Shown piece after piece: positions 33,139-43,511 of a stretch of DNA of 64,000 nucleotides (position 1 is its first letter; every line of letters begins with the position of its first letter). Source of the DNA: Coleophoma eucalyptorum (taxonomy: Eukaryota; Ascomycota; Leotiomycetes; Helotiales; Dermateaceae). The stretch is taken from contig JALRME010000048.1 of NCBI GenBank assembly GCA_026120035.1, positions 1 through 64,000 of the forward strand, read 5' to 3'. A program made the position numbers and the translations under genes. The notes beneath the pieces were generated by a model, which did no database searches, was not told the DNA's origin, and saw nothing but the letters and a program-made list of their open reading frames with translations.

Positions 33139-34779
33139 TCAAATAATTGGCTCCAGTGCTCCCCTTCCACTGATCTTAATGTCACTTATTTCTCTAACAA
33201 TGCTTTTTGCCCCTCCGTCCTGCATCGCCGCATCAACCCAATTTCCATGAATTTGTGCCTTGATATGGAATGGTAACTGTATAATAGCAATTGGCCTTTC
33301 AAACTGCTTTGTATCAATGACAACAAGATCACATCGACTGGCTGCCTTCCTTTCCACTAACGCAATAACCCACCCATCACCTTCTGGTGCGTGCTTATTT
33401 CGTGGGACAAAAGCTGGTTCCTGTACCAACGAGTCATCGCCAGCATAGAAATATCGTGTCTCTCCCGTCTTATTGCTATGCATAGCCAGCGCGTTTAACC
33501 CATGGAAGATATTCTTGCTGCCGTCTGACATCTGTGGCAAGAACACATCTAGGAAAATCCACTCGTACTTATGCGTCATAAAGCGTTCATCGATGCGCGG
33601 AAACTCGCATGGGATATCAAGGATCACTTGAGGATCCGGAATCGAGCTTCCGCTGGCTTTGATAAGATCAAATTCCCAGCGCACGAAATCGGCCTTTGCG
33701 TTAGGTTCCGGCATACGTCCGTCGGGGGGTGGGAAGAAAGGGAAGGCATTATCATGTACTCGCGATGACTCCATATACAAGTTCCCGTCCGCGCTTTCCC
33801 ATGCGCCGGCTGTGTGAATAGGCATGCAGTTCTTCCACTCATAGTGTCGGTATTCGCCTTCCTTCCACCCTGTTGGCAAGGGCGTTGTTTTACGCCTTGG
33901 CACTACGATGAATGTCGCTTTCAAATCGTAGTTCCATGCCCAATGTTGCTCCTTAGCCTTCAAGCGAGCCATGTCCGCTTCAAATGGCCAGAGCACCAAG
34001 ATTAACCAGTTTGGTGTAATGGCACAATCATGAATAAATGAACACCAGGGAGCTCTGACCCAAAGCTCGTCTAGCTTCTTCCCATCCTTGTCAAGTGTAT
34101 AAGTTGCGACATCTAGCGTGGCCAGGCCTTTAGCTTCGTACCCAAATACCACAAGTTCATCTGTATACGGGTCGACTTTCGGATGTGCCGTGAAGGTCTT
34201 GCTCTTGACCTGGGGACCAAATGGATCATACTCTAATGTCTCTAGTGTGTCTGCGTCAACGGCATAGGGAAGCGCAACTTCCTTTAATGCAAGCAGGCGA
34301 TTAGCCCACATGACGACATTTGTATTGGCGGTCGAATCCACAGCTGCCCTCACACATGGGTGGTGTGTAAATGGATTCCGGTATAATCCAAATAGAGCTT
34401 TGTTCGCTTTCCGCTCAAGCTTATATCGTTCCGTCTCAACATACCGCATTTTCATATCTACGCGGCCGTTGTGAAATCTGAAAGCAGAGATGTTTCCATC
34501 GCCGTCAATGGGGATATTATCTGGATGTGGTGGTATGAATGGATCACACATTACGCGGTAGAAAGTCCCATTGATCTCGTCAGGGATATAACCTAGTACC
34601 ACTAAGTCTCCGATCTCTCCTTCTAGCCGGCATGGCAGGCCTGAGCCAGCTAAGTCAAGAGCGACAGGCCATTTTGATATAAGGCCGTAGATACCATTGT
34701 CATATAGAGAGCTTTTCGAAGGTGGCAAATTATCTGAGGCGTGGGGAGCATCGCTTGTCTCGATTCTTGAATGTGTCAT
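33139..34779 (-). CDS. Carotenoid/stilbene-cleaving dioxygenase (RPE65-like, lignostilbene dioxygenase type)
   Basis: Intronless, 546 residues from the ATG at 34779. An in-frame upstream ATG-type extension to 34830 adds 17 hydrophobic residues and seems less likely. It is a seven-bladed propeller dioxygenase with four iron-binding histidines, all visible in context: FTAHPKVD, SFIHDCAIT, PIHTAGAW and AQIHGNWVD. Family-typical stretches include NGTFYRVMCDPFIPP, FRFHNGRVDM, GRMPEPNAKADFVRWEFDL and EPAFVPRNKHAPEGDGWV. Fungal members cleave stilbenes such as resveratrol, or carotenoids. The HAPEGDGW and YRVM features favour the lignostilbene type, but I cannot fix the substrate. The neighbouring FAD monooxygenase, SDR and hydrolase would suit stepwise breakdown of a phenolic. 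Confidence 0.9.
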   Translation of the reverse strand: MTHSRIETSDAPHASDNLPPSKSSLYDNGIYGLISKWPVALDLAGSGLPCRLEGEIGDLVVLGYIPDEINGTFYRVMCDPFIPPHPDNIPIDGDGNISAFRFHNGRVDMKMRYVETERYKLERKANKALFGLYRNPFTHHPCVRAAVDSTANTNVVMWANRLLALKEVALPYAVDADTLETLEYDPFGPQVKSKTFTAHPKVDPYTDELVVFGYEAKGLATLDVATYTLDKDGKKLDELWVRAPWCSFIHDCAITPNWLILVLWPFEADMARLKAKEQHWAWNYDLKATFIVVPRRKTTPLPTGWKEGEYRHYEWKNCMPIHTAGAWESADGNLYMESSRVHDNAFPFFPPPDGRMPEPNAKADFVRWEFDLIKASGSSIPDPQVILDIPCEFPRIDERFMTHKYEWIFLDVFLPQMSDGSKNIFHGLNALAMHSNKTGETRYFYAGDDSLVQEPAFVPRNKHAPEGDGWVIALVERKAASRCDLVVIDTKQFERPIAIIQLPFHIKAQIHGNWVDAAMQDGGAKSIVREISDIKISGRGALEPII

Positions 34780-35570
34780 GATGATTATAGCGGCAACTAA
34801 ATGATATTTGTGATGGCATAGGATTAACACAAGATAGCAGTCTCCTTTATAAATGTTATCGGTGATAGTTCATGCATTAACTGTAACTGCCGCTTTGCAA
34901 TGCCGCGCTCCTTCTGCTACGTCAGCGTCACTTGGAGCAAACAAACTTAATATCGATGGGACTGTGACTATAGATATTCAGTGTTTCTATATCTGTAGTC
35001 TTTTGTCAATTCTATAAATTAATACTAGATTTGTCCACTTAGTCGGATTCAACCCACATGTTACGAGTTAGAGTTCGGGGTGGGTAACTCCCACCAAATA
35101 GGATCATGCGGTAGGAATCGAGTTCCAAACACCCCGCAAATCGGTAATTGCAAAAAGACAGGACCGGACAAGACAAAGCCAGTTCAACCTGTGCCGGTCG
35201 GGAGATTGCCCACTTAGTCGGGTATGAATCAAAGCTCAATGTGGGCAATTCCCACCAAATAGGATACCAGTAGAACACGAGGAATGACTACCCCGCAATT
35301 AATCCATCAGCACTTCGGATAGTGAAGACAAAGTTGGTTCAATCTTACAAATGAACTCGTTTGAGAGCCAGTCGTCTTGATCTGGTGCAGTCTATATCTT
35401 ACAGATCATGAAGGCAGGAATTTGAAGTGGGAAACTTGCGACAAGTACAACATAAGCTAAGAATCACTCGTCGCAGCTAACTCAAGTGACAGGTTCTGAC
35501 TCAGCGTAAGTAAAAGCCAAGATTAGTATGACTAGTCTTTATTTATGTGTCTACTGCAATCACAGCACCA
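34780..35570. other. Intergenic with an imperfect tandem duplication
   Basis: No gene. Holds the promoter of the dioxygenase gene and the duplicated segment at 35035-35350. Confidence 0.5.
35035..35350. repeat. Imperfect tandem duplication with internal inverted repeat
   Basis: Two diverged copies share, in the same order, CCACTTAGTCGG (35035 and 35219), a GTGGG...CCCAC hairpin followed by CCACCAAATAGGAT (near 35090 and 35251), CCCCGCAA, and GACAAAG followed by a GTTCAA-like end (near 35172 and 35337). Spacing differs by some 20 bp through indels. It may derive from a mobile-element fragment. Confidence 0.6.
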
Positions 35571-36590
35571 CTAATCTACATCCACAGATAGGCCAATTGC
35601 TCTTGTAGCCTCCAAGTCTGCATGCAACTGCCCAATTTTCTGATCCAATGCATTTACACAGTCCGCTCCTAGGATCATACGAAGATAATTATGTCCATCA
35701 TCTACAGCCTTCAGGATTTCTTTCGCGGCCTTGTCTGTGTCTCCCTTGACCGCATCCGGAATGGACGTAATACCTCGGGACATTTTAATCATGTCCTCTA
35801 GTGCTGTGCCCTTATACCCCTCGCTCAAACCATTGCTATCCTCAAACTCTGCTGGAAAGATGAGACGGGAGGAGAAAGGAGTGCGAAAAGCACCTGGCTC
35901 AACAATAAGGACTTTGATACCCAAGGTTTTGACCTCATGGGAAAGGGATTCATGGATAGCTTCGATGGCGTATTTGCTGGCAGAATAAGTGGCTCGTCCA
36001 GGGCGGGCGATGAATCTATTCCATGCAACGTATCTCGTTAGCGGAATTACAAGAGCATGTACAGATCGAGGTTAGAAAGCTTTGCTGAGATTAGCTTACC
36101 CGGCGCCGCTACTGATAAGGACGATGTTCCCAGAACGCTTCTCACGCATAGCTGGTAGACAGGCCCGAACTGCACGGAGAGGCCCGTAAAAGTTAACTTC
36201 CATCTGATCACGGACTTCCTGCTCGCTACGCATGTCTTTAGGTCAGCAACTTCTTGGCAATTCAATAGGAAGGCAGTAAGAGTAAGTCACCAACCTCGTG
36301 TCTTCGACACCACCAATGAATGCATAGCCTGCATTGTTCACAAGCACGTCAACGTCGTGTTCTCTGGAGACCTTCGCAAAGTGTTCATAGGAATCTTTGT
36401 GACTAGGATCCAATTGCAACCAGATACCACCTTTGGCAAAGAAGTCGGGAAATGCTTTTTCTGCATTTGCGACATTGCGGGTAGCTCCAATGACTTTGTG
36501 GCCAGCATCGAGAGCTGCGACCGCAATTGACTTGCCAAAGCCTGAAGAGGCACCTGTGACTAACCAGGTGGAGGGATGTGCTGCTGCCAT
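35571..36590 (-). CDS. Short-chain dehydrogenase/reductase (classical SDR)
   Basis: Three exons (36295-36590, 36100-36225, 35571-36015; introns 69 and 84 nt) join in frame to about 288 residues. The NAD(P)-binding TGASSGFGKSIA motif is at 13-24. NNAG lies near residue 88, GNIVLISSGAG carries the catalytic Ser region, and YSASK gives the Tyr and Lys. IVEPGAFRTPF follows, where such enzymes close over the cofactor. An Arg after the second strand (GATRN) suggests NADP(H) preference. The splice acceptor chosen at 36226 is the one that restores GVEDTSEQEVRDQ, as in homologues. Substrate unknown; it sits between the stilbene-type dioxygenase and the alpha/beta hydrolase on the same strand. Confidence 0.88.
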
Positions 36591-37342
36591 AGTGCGTGTA
36601 GAGCGATTGATGAGGAATGAGATACCTCAATTGTGCATGCGAAGGTGGCCAGAAGAGAGAATTTAGGAGCGGGGGCCTCAGTAGCTCAAGTAAGGGCTGT
36701 AATTTAATATACAATGTAGATTGATACGATGAGGCATTTATTGACCGTTTTTGGTTACTATAAGAACGAGTAATTATTTCAACGGAGTTAATATTTTAAT
36801 TCCGCTTTCGCCCGATGTTACAGGGAACCTCTCTTAACCTCTAGCTTCCTAACCATAGTCTTAGATATCGATATAATAGATATATATATATATATATATA
36901 TTCATTGGAGTTGAGCGGTTGCAGTAGATATTTAAGCTCGAGTCTCTCATCTAAGTACTTCCCGTGAAACACTGGCAGCGATAGTACTCTCTCAATATTG
37001 ATGCAATATTGAGCAGAGGCATTTGCAATCTCTAGTGAAAGCCACCTAAAATCCTTTAATTTAGTCAATAGCGACAATTCTTTAACTGTTAAGTGGCTTT
37101 TTATTCATTACACCCAATCGTGGTACACCCAATCGTGGGCTGTTGGTTATTCTTGTAAATTAGTTACAGGTTTTCTCCTACCAATGCAAGTGACTATTTC
37201 ATTACAGTATCTCGCACTGCCTGTGTTAGCTTAGCTTCTAATCCATCAATTCAGTAAAATTGACGGGCAGGCCATAAAGCCGACAGATACAGTTACAACC
37301 AGCCCATATCCCAACAAAATCTCCGCTCCATGATCATTGTCT
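36591..37342. other. Intergenic
   Basis: No gene recognised; includes a TA microsatellite at 36881-36900. Confidence 0.5.
36881..36900. repeat. (TA)10 microsatellite
   Basis: Uninterrupted TA dinucleotide run in an intergenic region. Confidence 0.9.
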
Positions 37343-38140
37343 TCACACAACTGGGACAAATTTATCTGGCATGTCTTTTTGCTGGACCCAAGAAGTAATG
37401 CCTTCGGCAAACAATTTTGGATCTTGCAAGCTCCAAGCATGCTCCATACTTTCAACTCTCCATCCTCTTGTTTCAGAATTACCATGCTGCAGTCGTCTTG
37501 TTCTATCATCCACTTGCTCGGACTTTGATTCACGTGCTCCAACGACCATAGACGTCCTTGAGGTTACTTTGTCGTAAATCTCCAACGGGAAGTCACTCAT
37601 AAGTGATCTCACAACAGCAAGCTTTGTCCCAAAGCTCGTTCCTTCCACAACATCCATATATAACTCCTCTGACACGTGAAGTCCATTCCTCTTACAGAAG
37701 AACAAGAACCAGCTCTTCGGTAACAGGCGCAGGACCACAGTTGATACCACAAGACCGACGACCATTGTTAAGTACCACCTTCCTGACCAAGACTGGTGAC
37801 ACCCAGTCGCAAATATATTATCCACAAGATTCGGATACTTTGAAGACATATACAGCGCTATGTAACCGCCTAGACTCATGCCGACGACCGAAGCATGACC
37901 ACCGTGGGCATGCTTTTCGATTAAGTCTGCAACTAATGCAGCGGCATCTGGGATTGAAAATGGGATCTCTGTTGAAAGTCCGCGGCCATGGCCTGGAAGA
38001 TCGAGGATCAGTAAATGATAAGATTTCAAATATTCCGAGACGAGGCTCCACTCATTGCGCGACGTCCCGGCCCCATGAATTAGGATGAGAGTCTCAGGAG
38101 CGGACTCGTTGAGGGAGATAAAGTTCAGGGCGGGCATCAT
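37343..38140 (-). CDS. Alpha/beta-hydrolase fold protein
   Basis: Intronless, 265 residues. The oxyanion-hole HGAG is at about 22-25, LDLPGHGRG follows, and the nucleophile elbow GMSLGG places the catalytic Ser near residue 89. SMEHAWSLQDPKLFAEGITSW at the C-terminus holds the likely catalytic His. The cap region contains a hydrophobic segment (YLTMVVGLVVSTVVLRLL) that may lie in the membrane or the substrate pocket. The group includes esterases, epoxide hydrolases and C-C bond hydrolases, and the sequence does not decide between them. Same strand as the SDR and dioxygenase genes. Confidence 0.85.
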   Translation of the reverse strand: MMPALNFISLNESAPETLILIHGAGTSRNEWSLVSEYLKSYHLLILDLPGHGRGLSTEIPFSIPDAAALVADLIEKHAHGGHASVVGMSLGGYIALYMSSKYPNLVDNIFATGCHQSWSGRWYLTMVVGLVVSTVVLRLLPKSWFLFFCKRNGLHVSEELYMDVVEGTSFGTKLAVVRSLMSDFPLEIYDKVTSRTSMVVGARESKSEQVDDRTRRLQHGNSETRGWRVESMEHAWSLQDPKLFAEGITSWVQQKDMPDKFVPVV

Positions 38141-38947
38141 TTGTCGTTAAGATGCTTTCATTTGTACACAAACTTCTTAACTGTAAGACACGGTGCGACC
38201 AAATGCAGTATGGTAAATAAAAGGCCAGATACTATCATATAAGATGATCTAAAAAATTCAATAAGTTAGTTGCCGTAGTAGCTTGATAATGTCCTGAATT
38301 GGTGGTGTATTGACAGGGTGGCCTTTTCGATTCTATACAATTGCCCTATTGTGCCGACTCGGAGTAGTTTCAACGAGTAGGCGTGAGGGACTGCAGCCTT
38401 TGCCTGACTTATCCTGGACCAGGCTCAGCTGCAGCCTGAAATCCTGGTCCGAAGCCAGGATCCATGCTGTATGGGGACCCATCTGGTGCACACCTGTATT
38501 CGTTCCTTAAAGGTCGTCTCTAGCGCCTTACAGGACCCCTCTAGCACAAATCCATTTGTATGCGTCATTATAACACTTCATCCTTGCTTTCAACCTGAAG
38601 ATTGACTCAACTGTTGGAAGATTCTTATTGCTATGTTATCATGTGATGTTGTCACATGACGACTATATGTGACTCGGTAGTAAAGGCTACATATCCATAT
38701 TTAATAGGTAGGTAACAAGTGAAGATACAATAAGAAAAAATTAGCAAGGTGTTTCTATAGTAGAAAGGAGTTTGTATCGTGATAAAACTGAACCAGATCC
38801 TTACTAATTCATACCGAGTTACAGATATGAAACTAAGAGTAAAATAATTATCTTAATTCTAGTCTGTTACAAAGTTTGTGAGCACTAGCACGTATATGTA
38901 GAATTTGGCCCTTTACAATACGCTGCATTAAACCTAACTAGGAACAT
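38141..38947. other. Intergenic
   Basis: No gene recognised. Contains TGTTGGAAGATT at 38612 followed by alternating CACATG/CATGTG strings, as at the start of some fungal LTRs, but no matching end was found. Confidence 0.4.
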
Positions 38948-41045
38948 TTACATATCTTCCTCAACCCCTTCAAAGTCCTTGATTTCACTAGATGTCTCCT
39001 TTTTACTAGACATACCACTTCGTAGTTTCTCCCAAACCTCTTCATGGCCTTCAAATTTCAATATAGCCCTATAACGAACAATATCTTCAAGTCTTGCGTC
39101 TTCAACAGGAACCAGTGCGCATTGGATGTATGCTCAAGTACTGGAGTAATATCCTCGCCATTTTTCAATTCTATATCTTTAGGTAAAGGGTATAACTTCG
39201 ATCTCAAGAAGTCGTAAGTAGTAGCGTGGATGAGGTTGACAGTTTGATTGTCTTTGGAAACCGACACAAGGCCAATGCAAACCGGGAGAATTGTCTTGAC
39301 GTCTTCGATATTTTCCGAGTCAAACTCTGTGGTTCCTTCTTCAACAGCGAGTGCATGTTGTAGCTCAGCAATCGTTAGTGGTCGTCGAGCGAATACCACC
39401 CAGCTAAGGATTTCTCTGGCTAAATCCCTTCTTTCCCCTTGAGACTGATCAAAAATTCGATCCAGAGTGCTTTGGTATGCCTGCGTGAGATCTGCCGGTA
39501 TCACTTTAAGGGCTTGTCACATTTTCTTTACGGTTGTAATGTTTTCCAAATGATCCATAACAAGTCTTGCAAGCAGGAAGCCATTAAAATCAGTGGACGA
39601 AAAAGGTATGGAACCATAGTGATTAGATATTCTTACATTCCATTTACATGTTGGAGCACCCGATTAACAACCACCTCACCAAGGCCACTATTTCTGAGAC
39701 TTTCATAGATAGAAAATTCTTTGATTCTGCTTAAGATGTACATAGAAAGATCGTTTTGTGTAGCTTTGATTTCAATGGATAAGTTCTCCTGTAGTGCATC
39801 TCTGATATCTGAGATGTCTCTGCTTGTAAGAAATAGCTTTATGTTTGGTTTAGATAGCTGTTGGAAAAGCTTCAGAACCTTTGATCTGTCGAGGAGTTCA
39901 TCCAATCCATCAATCACAATTGAGATTGATGGCAAGCGGTTAAAAATCAAAGTTGCACACTTGTACAACTCTGTCCACGTTGGGAAATGAGTCCCTTTAA
40001 CCCTGTTCTGAAGCTCTACTAATTCTGCCAGGGCAATCTTCAAAATCTTAGGTACTTTCACAAGCAAGTTCTGGAGGAGATCACGGGCCGAAGGCTTTTC
40101 TTTTGCTGAGCTTGTAAAGAAATGAGAAACAACGAGCTTGTGGTTAGACTCCAGAATTTTCAGGTCGTCGGCGACTAACGAGCTGCAAAAGGTTAGCAAT
40201 TATGAGAATAGAAGTCCTCATAATACTAACGCAAGAGTTGTTTTCCCTACCCCAGCTATCATTTGCACCCATTAGCTATTTTTAAACGCTCGGTTACTTG
40301 AATTCACTGACGGTCACCATAGGCCCAAAGCAAAGATTGATTGCCATGCTTCCACCTCCTATACTCTGAGCTATCAAGAAGCCCACCTCCGGTACCAGGG
40401 TATAGGTGCTCTAGGATATGAGAGAAGCTTGTAGGGGTTATTTCGGGAGATAACCAAGTGATGAGAGCTTGAGAAGCAGCATCTGAAAAAAGAGTCAGTT
40501 TGGAAAGACACTATGGTGCGACGAGTATCATCTTCCCTTGTTGTAATTCTTTGACGTTTCGATAGCTTTCAAGTGATATGGTGCTATGACAAGTTAGTGA
40601 TGTTTATGCCGCGGCGAACCAGCAAGCCGTACAAGGTATCCACAGCTAAGGTAGACATGAAGACATCGCGGTATCTATGCAGCGACTCAATTCTTTTACT
40701 CAAATGGCCAAGTGACGAGCTTTAACTTTGATACCAGTCTGTCATGAGCTGCATGTTTCTCCAGCCTTGCCTAAAGTTCCTTGAGTTGTTTCAAACAACC
40801 TTGAACCGCACTTGACGAGATGTTCCGAGGACGAGTAGTCAGCACGTCCCCGAAATGGACGATATCATTAGCTTGTGCAGTCGGAGCAGCACTGACATCA
40901 AAGCAGAAAGTTCTTGTAGGTACAACGAGAAACTTTGGTTCGCGTTCTTGATCGCAGCCGCATACTGAAAACTGACCTGGGTTACTTGTATCGCGAGGCT
41001 AGCTAGGCCTGCTACAGATGCTGCTCAACCAAGAGCTTCAGCCAT
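38948..41045 (-). pseudogene. NACHT NLR (STAND) pseudogene
   Basis: A complete but broken NLR gene on the minus strand. The N-terminus (MAEALG, then a stop, then AASVAGLASLAIQVTQV) matches the helical N-terminal domain of many fungal NLRs. Further on, KQLKEL-stop-ARLEKHAAHD shows another stop, and a frameshift precedes RIESLHRYRDVF. The NACHT core itself is still open: a 25-nt exon (40231-40255) carries most of the P-loop, GVGKTTL, between introns of 56 and 48 nt. ISIVIDGLDELLD is Walker B, and LFLTSRDISDIRD follows. The link to the winged-helix region has no valid acceptor. A TGA lies where MRQALKVIPADL is expected, and the tail (to 38948) is in yet another frame. No ankyrin or WD repeats follow. 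Confidence 0.8.
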
Positions 41046-41630
41046 AGCGGCAATGAATCCGGAAAATAAGTAGAGGTTTTTAAATTAAATCAATGAAAAA
41101 GCCTTTGAAGATAGACATGAGTTGGGTTTAATAATTCCTAGTCAGGAGGTGATTCTGAGCTGGTTACTGTTAAGCTGGCTGTACCGGATAATTGTGGCTT
41201 TGACTTGATCTAGATAATCCCCCGCAGAAGTGGTGTTCAAAACCTAGCCAAAGTCTGTCATGGGCGTCCATAGCCACGGTAAAGTGTACGAGGCTTGCTA
41301 GTAAGTAGCACACGTGAACGCGGCTTCTCAGCTTCAGAACCTCCTTTTCCAATGTTTGATCGTTTAGCCTAAAGAACAAAACACGGCAAAGAAGAAACTC
41401 TGGTTGTCTGTCGGTATATTTGCAAGAGTATCTGGTTGAATAACTGATTGGTTGGCTGGTTGCCCTCCTGTGATGAAGGTAAGTTATCTATTGTAGTCAA
41501 ATAGTCATGTGACCATGCAACGGGCACCACTTTCGCTTCTACATAGTCAACACAACCTCCATAGCTCCTACGAACCGTTTATTACAACAAAGCATAATCT
41601 TGCTTAAATTAAAACTTCGAGTATATATCG

Positions 41631-41650
41631 CTTTGCTTTGCTTTGCTTTG
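41631..41650. repeat. (CTTTG)4 microsatellite
   Basis: Four perfect CTTTG units in tandem. Confidence 0.9.
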
Positions 41651-43469
41651 CTCTACTTAGGCACAGTTTACGTATTACTAGCAGACTTTACCTTAGATTG
41701 AACGCCTTACATGAAGGGGAGCTTTTCGAGGCTTCGTTATTTACAGATACTGCCACCTCTGACCGCATCTTAATCATATCAGGTGACTGAATGGCATGTG
41801 GGCTTTTGTTATTCCATGATACCGTAGTAGCAGCAAAAGTAGTAGTGTAAGCATTGATACTAGAAGAAAACCAAATATAGATTATACCCTATGGAGTACA
41901 TGATTAGCAAATAGCTAGGAAATGTATATATTGCCTAATTATAGTATTACGACCTTTTGCAGTTTTCATCGCGGAGCTGTAAGGCCTCTTCTAGGCGTAC
42001 GGCATTGAAGTCAATTCCGTTCCGGACCACCGCTGTCTGTGTATGTAGTTCAGTTTAAACAGCGATCGCTTAGGCTACTACGAGGGCAACAGTTGAAAAG
42101 TGGTTGTTTTTACACGGAAGAGGAAGCCTCAGGCCATTACGGATCGGACGGGTACTGTCTGTACTACACATCAGGTGTTTTGCGCCAAGATGACCGTCCG
42201 AGAGTTTGCAAAGAAGGGAAATGTCGCGAACAATAGCTCTCTGACAGAACCTAAAATTAAATCCGGCCTGACAAGATCAGGTCGGGGATTTACCCAGGCC
42301 AAAAAAGCTCCTAGCGACAAAACAAATATGACGCGATATCGAGGGGGGATTGGAGCTGGGTAGAGCGGACATCCAGTCAGCTTCGCGTGGTGACATGCGC
42401 TGGTCGCTTGTTTTCAATTGAAGCGACGATTTGAAACGGGTGACATTCGTTCGAGCTGGCTTTAGACGACGAGATAGGATGAATTCGGGACCAGCAGGGT
42501 CCGGCGATTTACTCCAGACCCTCCTCTGTATATATTTATTTATAGAAGTCCTTTATGAATACACGTAATATTTATGAATGTTCACTTGCCCACGCCAACC
42601 GCATGTGGACTTGGCACCAATCACCATCACAGGTATGGTGAGGTCGCACCACAGCGCCATCCTGTCGAGATTCGATATACAAGCTATATTGAGAGCACTG
42701 AGCTATACTCCTATCCGTATACCAACTCTAAATATTGTAGATGCCCAGACCTGTCACAAACTTACCCTACCCGTTAGCTGCCATCCAGGAACAGGATCAA
42801 CCGTGGATCTGACATCAATGAGATACTAGATCTGACACAAGGCCGACTTGGCATTGCCTTAGACCCGTCCCAAACATGGGTCACCAATATTTGGAAGTTT
42901 CGCGTCTCGACTTGCAATTCCTATCACACTGGTAGTTGTTCGTGATTCTACTGTGGAGTTTTCCAATGAACGCTTTGAGATCTATCACTTAGAGAATGTC
43001 TCCGCGTCGGTTTCATCTTGGTTGATTATATGTCACTCACCATTGCTTAGTGGGTCTGGAAGAGGCATTTTGGCTCGCGTTCGAGAAGTCTAGAGTTGAC
43101 GGAGTGGTTGATCTACCTATGCAAAACTAGTGGACTGATAGTTACTCGAAGAAAGGGATGATGGTTTCAAGGAATGAAGCGGCCCGGTACAGTCTTGGTA
43201 TCTGCGAGAAACGTTAAGTCTGCCCTAGCTTTCCGAGACCATCCTCATATAAGACCACCGATGCTCTTCTTCTAGGACGGCCACTCTTCTTCTACGACAG
43301 CAAATTGTTCTTACTATTCTAGGCTGGTCCTTACGCAAAGCTAGAGACAAACATCTGTGTAAAGGTTGTTACATCCTCACTTTTTGGTCAAATCTTCACT
43401 AAATCTAAATCTTTTGTAGAAGTGCTCATTCTATTCTAACACATACCCCGCTGGCTCGACGGACACCCT

Positions 43470-43476
43470 TTATAAC
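43470..43476 (+). promoter_or_regulatory. TATA-like element of the repeat-peptide precursor
   Basis: TTATAAC (CCCTTTATAACC context) lies about 40 nt upstream of the ATG at 43512, followed by a CA/TC-rich leader. This implies a very short 5' untranslated region or a TATA further upstream; tentative. Confidence 0.3.
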
Positions 43477-43511
43477 CTTTTACAAATCCATTTCGACCTC
43501 AATCCTTCAAA

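Larger units (their letters stand above)
41046..43511. other. Long intergenic region, 2.5 kb
   Basis: No supported gene. A (CTTTG)4 run lies at 41631-41650. Reading frames of 60-90 codons around 42039-42363 and 42574-42829 have no recognisable features. The last ~500 bp are the promoter side of the repeat-peptide precursor. Confidence 0.4.

Noticed and set aside
38612..38720. Third LTR start (TGTTGGAAGATT with CACATG/CATGTG strings)
   Set aside because: No convincing CA end or target-site duplication found downstream.
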